64,000 nt of DNA, taken from contig NC_089864.1 in the NCBI RefSeq assembly GCF_036373705.1, positions 5,974,001 to 6,038,000 of the forward strand, written 5' to 3'. Position numbers and translations under genes: made by a program. The DNA comes from Amia ocellicauda (lineage: Eukaryota > Chordata > Actinopteri > Amiiformes > Amiidae). The notes beneath the pieces were generated by a model. It was not told the DNA's origin. It was given only the letters and a program-made list of their open reading frames with translations, and ran no database searches. Positions 53,301 to 64,000 of this stretch are shown here, piece by piece (position 1 is the first letter of the stretch; each line of letters begins with the position of its first letter).

Positions 53301-56300
53301 TGGCAGGGAGCGCAGGCGGGAAACCGGTCACTGAAACCTCGAGCGCACTTGTCACAGAAGGCACCAACCACGCCGGGGCGGCAGTTACACTCTCCAGTGT
53401 ATCGGTCACACGTCGGCCTCTCCGTCCCCTCGAGGTTACAGTCGCAGGCTGTGGAAGACAGAATCAATACTCTCGAGTCAATTAGCCATTAAGCCAATAT
53501 TGTAAGACTCTCTTTCATGTCGTTTTCCTAAAACCAACATCAAGCTTTATCAGAGCAGAGTGTCAGTCAGGCAAACTCAGGTGCTCGGAGCTCAGATAGG
53601 GCGCAGGATTGGTTTACATTCTTTGCTCTTTAGCCTCAGCGGACCCGTGATATGGTGCTGCGCTTCTCTTTCATCACTCTAATCCACATTTCTCTGGACG
53701 ACTGTCATTCCCGTGGGTACTTACAAATACACTGTAGTAAAGGGTTCCCGAAGTAATTCTCCCCACATTCCTCACACCTCCTGCCTCCGAATTCAGGACG
53801 ACAGGAACACTGCCCGGTGTTCTGTGCGGTGGATAATTAAAAGACAAATAAGACATGACGGAAACATGAATTGAAAAAACTAAAAGATAAAAGTGTGTAG
53901 GATAGAAGATGACGAAAGAAGAAACAGAAAAATAAGGAAGAAGACGAATATAAAGCAAAGCATACAGATTTAATTAAATGAATAATCTATAGGGCACATC
54001 TATGTTGGCACAAGTTATACCTCGTTGCACTGCTTGCTCAGTGCGTTCACTGGGTCACAGTCACACGGCTGACACCCTCTCCCACTCCCCAAGTTCCAGT
54101 ATCCTACTTCACACTGGATGCAGTTCGTCCCAGTCACATGGGGTAAGCAGGGGCACTGCCCAGAAGACGGGTCACAGAGACACACTCCACCCACTCGGCA
54201 ACTGCCGCCGTCGGTGCCAAATTCACTGCACGAGCACGCTGAAAATGAAGCAGAAATCAGACGGAGAAATCGAGGGTTACTCCACTGGAGGAAATGCAGA
54301 CGGACGATCAGCTTCCTGAAAGTCTGTGATAAACTTTATAAACAGCGTCGCCACATGCGTTTAATTTACATCGATATCAAATGTATACGCGATGTCCTAC
54401 CTCTGCAGTCTTGGGAGACAGCTGATCCGAAATACCCTGGCTTACAGAGCTGGCAGTTGTGCCCCTCTGTGTTGTGGAGACAGCGGAGACACTGCCCTGT
54501 GAGGCCGTCACAGGATCCCCTGTCCCTGAGATCGATGTTGTTGTTGCAGGCACACTCCAGACAGCGATCCCACGGCTGTGCCAGGCTGCCATAGAACCCG
54601 GGGGGGCACTGGTCACACCGAGGGCCTGGACCAGGAAGAATAGGTTTATTTATCCATTCCTTATCCACTGTATACCCTCCCATCCACCCCCACCCCCTGG
54701 AACAGCACTGATTTCCCTCTTGAATGGCTCTTGAATGACACTTGTGTCTCTCTCTCCATGCCACCCCATTTACAATGCCTCATCCCCAACTTTATAATGA
54801 GAGTGGACTGGATGGTGTTTATGTCCACTATATTGTATCTATTGCACTGTACTTATCCACTGGACGAAAGTGCCACAGAGTCTAAGACTAGGTAAGCCTA
54901 GCTTAGTTCACCCCCGGTATAACTCTCCGTCATCTAATAGAAACTTTTCTAAAGAAAGGAATGGGAGAGACACCACAGATAGTTTTAGATAAATGGATGT
55001 AGCCCATATTGTGGAAATAATTAATTGAGGCATGCTCGTGTATTATTTACATTTAAAACAAATCTCTCCTGAGTAACTCTTTGTAAGTCCTTTCAAAATC
55101 AGAAACTCTCTGACCTGAATAGCCATCTCTGCAGTTACAGACCACGTGGAGGGAATTTTGGTCCTTGCTGCAGGAATGTGCGAAGTATCGGCCGCTGGCT
55201 TTGCTCTCAGGACACAGGCAAGGCTCGCAGGGCTCCCGGAAAACTGGGTCCCCATAGTATCCTTCCAGACACCTGCAAGCACACACATCTTGGTCACAGT
55301 CAGTCCTACAGCGTGCGTTTCGTAACCCAAGCGTCCGACACTCTGCGCTTGCCTTTCACAGTTGTTCCCGGTTGAGAAGCCTCTGCAATCGAGACACGCT
55401 CCGGTTGTCTGGTCGCAGAGCTGTGCCAGGCCATTGCACTGGCAGGGGCGGCACTGGGGGAACCCAAAGTAGCCTGGCTGGCACTGGCTGCATTGGCGTC
55501 CCGAGACCTTATTTCGACAGGGACACTGTCCATTCACCTGGTCACACATTTCGCTGATGGAGCCGCGGGGGTCGCAGGCACAGGCTGCGGGGAACAGAAG
55601 CCAGAGTGGACTGTGAGGCAGTATTTACTGAGACAACTGTTCACTCTTTCCCTCACAGACCTGTCCAGGAATCTCCTGATGTCGAGCTCTTCCCCTGTTG
55701 CTCAGACACCTTGCTAACCTCTCGCAGGGTCTGTTTATGCTATTTTCACTTTCACCCAAACCCCTATTAAAGATGATTGCTGAAACGGAATCCTGTACTG
55801 GGTTCCAAAGGCTGCCGAGACGATATGAAAATATGGTACCATGTCTTTCTTAGCAGGAATAAGTGTTCTCAAAGGACCACCTTACGTGTGCAGCCGTAAG
55901 GGCCGAATCCAAATGTTGCGGGAGCACAGGTGTCACAGCAGCGACCGATCACGTTGGGCTTGCACTGGCAGCGACCGCCAAACTTGCTGCACGACGGGCT
56001 AATGGAGCCGGCAGCGTTGCACCTGCAGGCTGCCAAGAGATTGCAAAAGGAAAAGGACAAAAATAAAGAGCTTGTTTTCATTTAATTAAAGAAAACAATG
56101 TAATACTCTCCCCACCTGTGTGTTTGTTTGTATTACAGAGCTAGGCAAGTCAAGGTACGTTATTTTCCTTCATTATACAAAGATTGTAACTACTGAACAC
56201 ATTTCAAAGAGACATATACATGCAGTTGATTGTCGGGGGGTTTTCAAGGAAGTGACTGGATGGCATCATGGTGTACAAGCCTTTGCCTGGTCTTTTCATG

Positions 56301-59300
56301 GTCTAATCTCTTGCACGGATATGCTTGCAGAGAACAAACGTGTCCCTATATCCTCCAGTCTGTGCTGGGGCCGGTCCCAGAGAGTTGGCTCGGCACTTAC
56401 ACACAGCACCGTAGTGTATGCGAGCGGACATGCTGGCTATCAGCCTCTCGCACACGTCTGGCAGGATCTGAGAGCCAACTTCAGTCGCAATCTCGATGCA
56501 CCGGTATCGCTGGTATTCATCCAGGTCGGTTTGGGAGCAAAAATTCTGAAGGGATTCAATCTTTGGAATTAAACCCATCTGGAATGAACCAACAAAACAA
56601 AACAAATACAAAAATAATCCATCAATTACTGTTTACAAAAACATCCCACAGCAACAGTGATACTTTCAATAATGCAGACTTTTGTAATCTGATAGAGTAG
56701 AAGTATGTGGATAGTGAAGCTCTTTTCTAGCATCTACTCTACACCCATCTCCGATTATGTGTTGTATCGGTCTTGTATCAGTTTGTAATTCATCATGCAA
56801 GGGATCTCAAAAGACACACAGACTTAGCTTTGTGGAGTAGGCTTGGCCATAAACACCTGATACAACATGTATACAACTTACTGAATCAATAAGAATGTGG
56901 GAGGACTGTGGATTTGCATTAGAGGACTTTCTAAAAGTGATGTCCACATGGTATTTCCCATTCTGGTCCAGGCAAACAGGAGCATCCAAAATGGCAATCC
57001 TGGAAACAAACAGCTATTCAGTGCCAATAAAGCACAGCACTCTATCCATGTACTGTACTGTTTGAACTCCACTAATAATGTTTTTATTTATCTGGCTGCT
57101 GCCTTCCCCCACGGGAAAGTATATATTGGTGCATAAGGGAAACCATTGTCTCTTGTGTTGTGCTTGTACGAGTGTAACCATGCAAAGTGTGTTAAAGGTT
57201 TATTCATTTACTTTATTTTTGTATACAAATAAAAATGGATGGATTGATTGATTGATTGATTGATTGAACTATTCATGGTTTTAACTTATAATATAGCTCT
57301 GTCTGCTCACATATGTGAAATTGGAAAGAAGCGTACCTTGCCGAAGCGGACAGAGTGACTGTTTTGGTTTGAGTTTCCTCATATGGGCAGCGTCTGTCGT
57401 CAGGAGAGTTTGTTGGGGTAATCTTTACATTTGCCACCCAGTCATTTGTAGACTTGAGAATGCATTATAGACAAAGACACAACACAGAACATCAGTTGAT
57501 TAATTAATTAATTTATCTGCATGGTTATATTTGTTCAACATTTATCGCCAATGTATTCCATCTCTTAAACCGATGCTTACCTCAGGTTCATAGCGAATAA
57601 CCATTGTGAAGTCCAGCGAGGCGGGAAGGTTGGTCACCATGAATCTCAGGCCGGCTCCATCCTGCACTCTGACAAACCCGGGTCCGGTCCATGTAATAGG
57701 TCTGTCTGCAGCTCTCTCTCTGAACACGATTTGCAAGGGAAAGCCCGGGTACAAAGGAATGGTGTTCTGCTGCAGGAACCAACAAGGGAAAAGAGAAATT
57801 CACAGAGCTGACTGCAGTATAACATGGTAAAACTACAGTGAAGTATAAGAAAGCAAAGTGAACTCATGGCCAAGCATAGAGGGGCATAGTATGGTAAAGT
57901 GTAGTAAACCATAATGCAATGCATGGAAAACCATGGTCTCTATATAACCCTGGTAAAACCATGGGGCAAGAGAAGAAGTTGGCTGCAACGGATTTTTTTC
58001 CGTCTGGTTTACGTCACACACATTGATATATTTAAAGGTGCAGAAGAGGATACATGGCGCATTTGATATAAAACCCTCCGAAGGGAGTTCACGGCCTGTA
58101 GGAGGCTTTAGAAATGACTTTGCAACCACCTCCTCATCTCGGCCCTTTTGGAAAATCACCCTGGCTTTAGATTACTTGTACGGGCGACCGCCCAGCAGAT
58201 CCTTTATGGACCAGCCAGGGGAATCACATCTCCAACCCTGAGGTGCTGGTGGCATGTCGTCTGCGCAGTGAAACAGGCCCTGTGGGAGGGACGGAACATT
58301 TGTCTGTTCAATAAGCAGGAGCTGGACCCAGCTGTCACCGCGAGGAGGGGCATGGTACTAGTCAGTGATTATGTCAATCTGGAGGTCCATCAGAGGGGCA
58401 AGGAGGAAGCCTTCAAGAACTGGCACCTTCAAGATCTGGGGGAGCTTAGGATCCCGTGATGGGACCCACCTCCGGGGACGGCCATCTCCCCCTGCTGGAG
58501 CCCAAGTCCGAGATCTTTTAACCTTTTTTTAACGATTGATTGCTTTTAAAAATTATATTAAAAATGATTTTTAATTGCTTTTAAAGAATGATTTGATTTT
58601 AAATGCACTTGGTTGTTTTGATTGTTTGGTTGTTTTTGTTATGTTCTTTTGTCAAATGCATTGACCGTTTGGATTTTAATTTTAAATGCATCAGATTGTT
58701 TGGGTTTTGTCTTTATTTTATTGTTTTATTTGTTTTTTGTTTTTTTTATCTGGTGCATTTTCAGTTACTTTCAATGCATTTGACCTTTTTTTGTTGGTTT
58801 GGCAGTTTGCCTGTTAAACACATTTGTTTTGAATGATAATTGCACATGTAATTTGAGTTTTTGTATTTTTTGGATAATTTAAATCACGTTAAGATTTTAA
58901 GTGATTTTAGAATTGTCATTTTTTTTTTTTTAATCATGAGCATTAAAATTTTGTATGTTTTTATTTTGAAAATGTAAAATACTTCTCCATTAAAAACAGT
59001 ATTTAGATTACTTGTGCCTGTCTCCTTTCCCGGACGCTACGCTTCGCCACTCTGGTCAAGACGAACCTCCCATTGACGAATTTGAAGTCGTATCCTTTGT
59101 CCCGGAAATACTTTTCACACTTTGGCAGGGCTGGGGGCCCAATCTGGAAAAAAGACAATTATGTTCCATCTCCCAAAATAAGCAAAACACCTCTTTCACA
59201 TGAATAACAGTAAGATAAATAAATAATACATGAATAATAAATGATCCTACAAATGCAAAATGTTACAAGCACAGATGTTCTGGACATCTTTTATATGCTT

Positions 59301-62300
59301 GCTGCACAGATGTGACATTGTTTGTTCAAAGGAATTTTGTTTGTTCAAAGGCAGAAAGGACTAGACAGTGAAATCAGAGGACTATAAAACTTGACTGGTC
59401 ATCCATCGTGCGTGTAGAGCAGGAGCAAATAATGAATCGTAATTGTTTTTAAAAAGGAAGATAACTGTTTACGGCATCAAAGATGAATAATAATTATTAT
59501 TATTGGTGATAATATATATTTGTGAGTGTGCATATGGGAGTACATACTAACCAGGGAGGCATAGCCATTCAAAGGTGCCGCATGTTCAGCTTCATAAAGG
59601 TAGTAATCCAAAGGAGCAAAAAAATAACCAAATTCTGGTTCGTTGCACCGACGACCAACGATATGAGGCAGGCACTGACACTGCCCGTCCTCTGGAGCGC
59701 ACCTGCACAGGCACAGAGAAGTGCAATTACACCTTTAACACCCCCCACAAAAATGGCATGGTAGCCAAGTGAGCTTTCAAACTTTTTTTTACAATGATTT
59801 GTCCCACAAACCCATGGGAAGTTTTCCATTTGAACACAGAAGCCTTGAAAAGCACGGTACATACATGCTGACATGCGCCCCTCCAATGTCACAATCGCAT
59901 GGAGAACAACTGTACACAGAGTTTCCCAGGCCCCAGTATCCAGCCTACAAAACAAAATGGAAGCACACTAGTCAGGTTTCCGTGAAGTATTCTCTTGCGA
60001 TAAAAGTCCTGTCAAATAAAACAAACTTTATGACAGGCTTGATAGAAACCGCAAATATCGACTGAAATTAGAAAACATCTACCCAACATTTTTACCTTCA
60101 ACAGAGATGGATTTGTCCTACAATTGATATAGTCAGTTATGCGACAAATGCCAGTGGAATAGGGTTTTACTGATTACTTATGCCTTGTCGAATAAGTTTA
60201 CAGTCGTGTGAAAAGTGAAAAATTATGGAAAAGGGAAATTATATCAAAATTATATTAATAATTTAATTGGTAATATTTCTACTTATTTTGCTACAGGACA
60301 GTTGAATGGAAATGCACCTTAGCTTGGAAAATGCACATTTACTTTTTATGAGAACCTAAGAGTTTTCACACAAAACATGTTCAATAAGTGAATGGAAACG
60401 GAGGGCAAATACAATATGACCAATAGATCAGTGCAGGGAAGTCCTGACTCTGAAGGGCACAACTGTCGTGTTGGGTTTGTGCTGTAGGGTTCTTGACTGT
60501 GCATCCTCACCTGCTTACAACACAAGCTAGAAATAAAATGCCTAATTGGTTCAATTTGACCCAATAAACAGTTAATTTTTAGTAATTGAGACAGGTGTCC
60601 ACGATCAAGGTCCCTCTGCAAGCCTTGAGACCTACCAAGCACTCATCACAGAGGGGGCCGGTGGCGAAGCGCAGGCAGTGGCATTCTCCGGTCACCTGGT
60701 CACAGGGGGAGGGCGACAGCACACTGCCCAGCCTGTTGCACCTGCAGACTGCAAACCATGAGGATGTTAAACCCAGCTCAGCATGTTCATGGTGCACAAT
60801 GGAGAATAATGCAATCTGGACCGTAATTTACAGTACGGTTATTTTTTGGCGCATGCAGCTAATACAATTTTTAAGAGTCTTCTTTGAAATAGTGCCCCTC
60901 AGATATTAATTTACACCAAATATTGAACCAATATTCAAACAATCAAGTCAATTATTACACACATTTAAGACAATGAATCAATTAATTCAAGAAGAGCAAT
61001 ATCGATTGCCTTACCTTGGCATCCTTTGGGATCATCTCGGCTTATCCCGTAATACCCAGGTTTACAGCGATCGCAGCGCACTCCCTCCACATTGTCCTTA
61101 CAGATACAGTGGCCAGCCACCGCCCCGGCCTGGGGGTCTGAGTGCGGCTTGCACAGCCCATTGTTCACCGAGCCCTCGGGGTCACAGTCACACGCTGGAG
61201 GAACCGAGGAAAGAGGAGTGTAAGGCGAGAGCAAACCTGCCTTTTCTTTGGTTTTATTGAGAATTGAATTGACAAAAAGTGAGTCATATCTTAAAAGAAG
61301 TCAACCACAGCTTCCTCTCTGGAAAACTCCCGAATAGACATACAAGAGAGAGAATACTGCACAAACTAAGCAATGAGCTGAAGCCATGACAGCAACCGCA
61401 GCAGCAAAGTAACTCTGTAACTTTGCAACATACTTTGCAATGGTTCCATCACAATAAAAAAGGTCAACTGCTGTACTCACGAATGCAGGAGTAAGGGTCA
61501 TTGGCAGGCCGCCCGGGGTCATGATAATAGAAGGGCCTGCACTGCTCACACTTGGGTCCCACCCTGTTGTTCTGGCAGTTGTCACAGACTCCTCCGCTCA
61601 CCCCCCCACTTGCCAAATACAGCGCCATGTCAAAATGACACTTTTCTGAATGGCCATTGCAGTTGCATCCTGGGAGAAAAAGAAAATAATTTGCCCATTC
61701 CTGGATTTTACGTATTGAATTATTATTACTCACATTTCCACAAATTGGGTATGAAACCTTTCTTGATGGGGTTGGGGGGCATTTGGTGAATTTTCAGTTG
61801 ATTCATCATTACCCATATATACTTTTGGATATGAATTCACAACAGTGAAACTGTGCGACAACACCTTTGAATGGATAAACAAAATGGTAAGACATGTTTG
61901 AGCTCATTACTTTTACAGACGTTTGCGGTAGAGGTCTCCGCAGGCCTCCAGGGGGAGTCGTTGTAGAAGTCTTTGCAGCGCTCACAGTTCAAGCCCTCTG
62001 TGTTGTGCTGGCAGACACATCTACCGTGCACCTGCAAATAATCGCACCATGTCTTTAAGACTGATCTCATTTACAATCATGTCAGTTTATTAACAGATAA
62101 AACGTTTTACTTTTTTTGTCCATGTTCTAAGTAAAAAACGATGAATAAGATTCCTACCATCCCTGTCTCTGAGAACACATCCCCCCTGGTCTGGTCTGCT
62201 GGCATGCACTGGCTGGCGTGGCCATTGCAGAAGCAGCTCCCGCGCACGACCATCTCGTACAGAGCGTAGTAATACTTGTCCTGGGGATTACGCTTGCGTC

Positions 62301-62619
62301 TGCCCAGCAGGGTGTCTCCCAGAGTGAGCAGCCGGGTGAAGTTTATCCGCAGGTTCGTCAGGGTTATGAGCTCTAGAGCGGAGGACAAGCGCTGAAACAT
62401 GGAACTCTACTTTGGGAACTGTAAATCAGCCCCCCCACGTTACGTTACTTAAATATACTGAAGACTAAAGTTTGTCATGATGCTTTTTAACAAACTTTCA
62501 ATGTTGTTTTAATATCCTATAAAACTATTTGAAGTATGTATTCATATTGGAGATGTATTATTGTTGGTTGCAACACTTATAATCATTTTTAAACAGTATA
62601 TTTGTATTCACAAAATTAC

Positions 62620-62656
<37 letters not shown>

Positions 62657-63928
62657 TACTTTCGTAAAAACCCATTTACAAAGTAAGGGAAACACCAAGG
62701 AGCTCACCTTGTATGTGTGGAGTGTATGGGTTGTCTATTTGGAAGCTGGGATCCAAGGCTTTCAAAACCACCTGCAAGACACTTACATTCACATCCTTGC
62801 TGAAGGTGCAACACCTGGGGTAAGAGGCCTCAGACAGATTAAATACTACTAATAAAAACTATGACACTTCAGCCTGTGAGCCACCACTACAAAAGACACA
62901 TGCATATCTACATTCAACCCTTCCTTTGAGTCTTACCCTATGGTGCAATCGCCTGAAAAGAGGGCCAGCGCATTAAAGGGAATTAGGGTTGTACAGGTAA
63001 GAAGCTGAGGCCGTACCTCCCCGTTGGTGGAGGGTTCGGTCCCCGAGTATCTGGAGTCACAGATGACATCCTCGGGTCGGTTTGCCAGACCCTCTGAGAC
63101 GAAGGGAAAAGCGGCCCTGCAGTCCTGAGCGAAGTATCGAAACACCTTCCAGGTGCGCCCGTTGTCTTTGGATCTCTCGACCAGCATGGCGGCGGGCCGG
63201 AACGTCTGAGAGGAAGTGGGGACGGGGGGGACATTGTCATAAGAATGAACTGATCATTTACCACTGTAAAACCAATACAACTGTTTATAGGTACAAACAC
63301 TTTAGCAATTTTAATAATGGAGGTTTTTTTTAATGTTTATTTTCAGGAAGTTTTATAGAATACAGGTAACATCCGACCAGTGAAATATGATCAGGACCAA
63401 AGACTGAACATTGGCTGTTCAGAGAGTTGCTTTGTTGGGGGATCAGAGGGGTTTAAATTGACAGTGTGAGAACCCCAGTCTCCAACTGTAAGTCTTCTGC
63501 TTTTCTGTATTATCTAAAAGATAATTATAAGCATTTATTTAAACAAATCTTACACTTCATGTGGAAAAGTATGTTTTTCTGGTTAGTTACGAATCTCATA
63601 AGTAACATTTTTTGTTAACATACATTTTTTAAATGCTGATCCTTTTCTCTATTTTAACATTTTAAAGTCTCCCAAGATGACATTTAATAACATAAGGGGC
63701 TCTTAGACGATATTGGAAATGTGACAATTGTATTCTTATGCCTAATTCAGTTGTAGACCAATGTTTGTGAATAAAGTACACTTTTGAAGTAAACTTTTCT
63801 GTAATACTAACTTTCTTAGTGGGTGAATGTGGTCATAAAACCAAAGAACGGTACCTTAAACGTCAGAACAAGGTGGCTGAACTGAAAGAGCGCTTCTAGA
63901 TCTAACTGGATGCTGACGTGTTCCACTC
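47127..63928 (-). CDS. lamb4: Laminin subunit beta-4 (5' exons beyond window)
   Basis: Partial; exons equivalent to lamb1 1-3 lie right of the window. Coding exons in transcript order: 63855-63928, 63017-63205, 62708-62771, 62158-62372, 61911-62031, 61481-61669, 61015-61194, 60636-60748, 59865-59944, 59552-59702, 59012-59143, 57581-57769, 57337-57452, 56882-56999, 56401-56578, 55886-56029, 55353-55584, 55115-55272, 54401-54625, 54021-54238, 53725-53821, 53079-53448, 52502-52662, 52174-52376, 51377-51580, 50083-50227, 49592-49799, 49143-49278, 48442-48612, 47669-47822, 47127-47266. Total 5075 nt, frame open. Beta-4 identity rests on human-like segments [32 protein letters not shown] and [15 protein letters not shown], and on its place upstream of lamb1. 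The C-terminal Cys is kept (YNTCQL). It has one exon more than lamb1. Confidence 0.93.
53300..56100 (-). other. lamb4: lamb4 C-terminal LE repeats
   Basis: LE modules including [61 protein letters not shown] and [19 protein letters not shown]. The site equivalent to beta-1 YIGSR reads YSGPR across the exon junction 55115/54625. The intron 55273-55352 has a GC donor. Confidence 0.92.
57240..57268. repeat. (GATT)n microsatellite in lamb4 intron
   Basis: About seven GATT units between the exons at 56882-56999 and 57337-57452. Confidence 0.92.
58040..58500 (+). mobile_element. Probable non-LTR retrotransposon fragment
   Basis: A GC-richer island in an AT-rich lamb4 intron, antisense to lamb4. 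One frame reads [20 protein letters not shown], then [13 protein letters not shown], resembling C-terminal segments of fish LINE-derived proteins (VK.ALWEARN, followed by a basic stretch). It is not intact and no ends could be set. T-rich DNA follows to about 58960. Confidence 0.4.
59012..59143 (-). other. lamb4: lamb4-specific 44-codon LF-domain exon
   Basis: Flanked by a good acceptor (cttttttccag) and donor (CAA|GTAATC), phase 0 at both ends. It encodes a segment with [16 protein letters not shown] and an Arg/Lys-rich end, [11 protein letters not shown], containing R-E-R-R. It adds an odd Cys to the domain. Confidence 0.8.
59865..62200 (-). other. lamb4: lamb4 N-terminal LE repeats
   Basis: Six exons with LE modules such as [59 protein letters not shown] and [16 protein letters not shown]. 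Four of the six match the lamb1 counterparts in exact length. Confidence 0.92.
62158..63928 (-). other. lamb4: lamb4 LN domain exons (partial)
   Basis: Encodes LN segments [50 protein letters not shown] and [20 protein letters not shown]. The N-terminal third of LN and the signal peptide are outside the window. The exon at 62158-62372 is four codons longer than in lamb1, mostly a Lys/Arg-rich [13 protein letters not shown] segment and a changed GDVFSETGM end. Confidence 0.93.
62618..62657. repeat. (ATT)n microsatellite in lamb4 intron
   Basis: About thirteen ATT units between the exons at 62158-62372 and 62708-62771. Confidence 0.95.
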
Positions 63929-64000
63929 CTGCAGTTCAGAAAAAGCCATAGTTGACAAGTGGAAATGAAGAGTATGTGCATTGAGGAGGGAAACAGTGGA

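Larger units (their letters stand above)
56401..59702 (-). other. lamb4: lamb4 LF (laminin IV type B) domain exons
   Basis: Landmarks are [47 protein letters not shown] and [16 protein letters not shown]. An additional exon of 44 codons (59012-59143) lies between the YEAE and TWTG segments and is absent from lamb1. All LF exons except that one differ from lamb1 by multiples of three bases. Confidence 0.9.

Noticed and set aside
47127..63928. Alternative identity as lamb2 or a second lamb1 copy
   Set aside because: LF-domain segments such as [16 protein letters not shown] and the position directly upstream of lamb1 match LAMB4, not LAMB2 or LAMB1.

Overview
The window looks like nuclear DNA of a vertebrate, most likely a ray-finned fish. 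The evidence is split genes with GT-AG introns, long AT-rich introns with dinucleotide and trinucleotide microsatellites, fish-type Tc1/mariner transposons, and the gene order dld(+) - lamb1(-) - lamb4(-). As I recall it, the same order exists on human 7q31 (DLD, LAMB1, LAMB4). The lineage below 'fish' cannot be fixed from the sequence. Retention of lamb4 beside lamb1 and roomy introns would suit a gar- or bowfin-like fish or an early teleost, but that is inference.

Layout. 1-9.2 kb: intergenic, no recognised gene, with a (TA)n(CA)n microsatellite next to a decayed Tc1-like element. 9.2-9.8 kb: two CRE-like sites, a TATA box and a 153-codon GC-rich ORF that I cannot assign. 10.4-16.4 kb: complete dld (14 coding exons, 508 aa) on the plus strand. 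16.7-17.9 kb: a structurally intact Tc1/mariner element with perfect terminal repeats and an unbroken 346-aa transposase. 19.6-44.8 kb: complete lamb1 on the minus strand (33 coding exons, 5400 nt, 1799 aa). 44.8-47.1 kb: lamb1 CpG-rich promoter, a G18/C16 homopolymer pair and an unassigned plus-strand ORF. 47.1-64.0 kb: lamb4 on the minus strand, 31 coding exons seen, with the first exons beyond the right edge.

How the genes relate. lamb1 and lamb4 are tandem paralogues in the same orientation. All 30 comparable exons have lengths that are either equal (15) or differ by a multiple of three, so the frame is preserved throughout. Both encode laminin beta chains for basement membranes: LN domain, LE repeats, LF domain, LE repeats, and a coiled coil interrupted by a Cys-rich knob. 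dld is an unrelated mitochondrial housekeeping gene converging on lamb1. I inferred exon boundaries from splice signals, frame and homology to family sequences known to me. No alignment or transcript data were available. I see no multi-gene novel system here. The best leads are a lamb4-specific 44-codon exon ending in a furin-like motif, a GC-AG intron in lamb4, the cAMP-style promoter with its orphan ORF, and the ORF upstream of lamb1.
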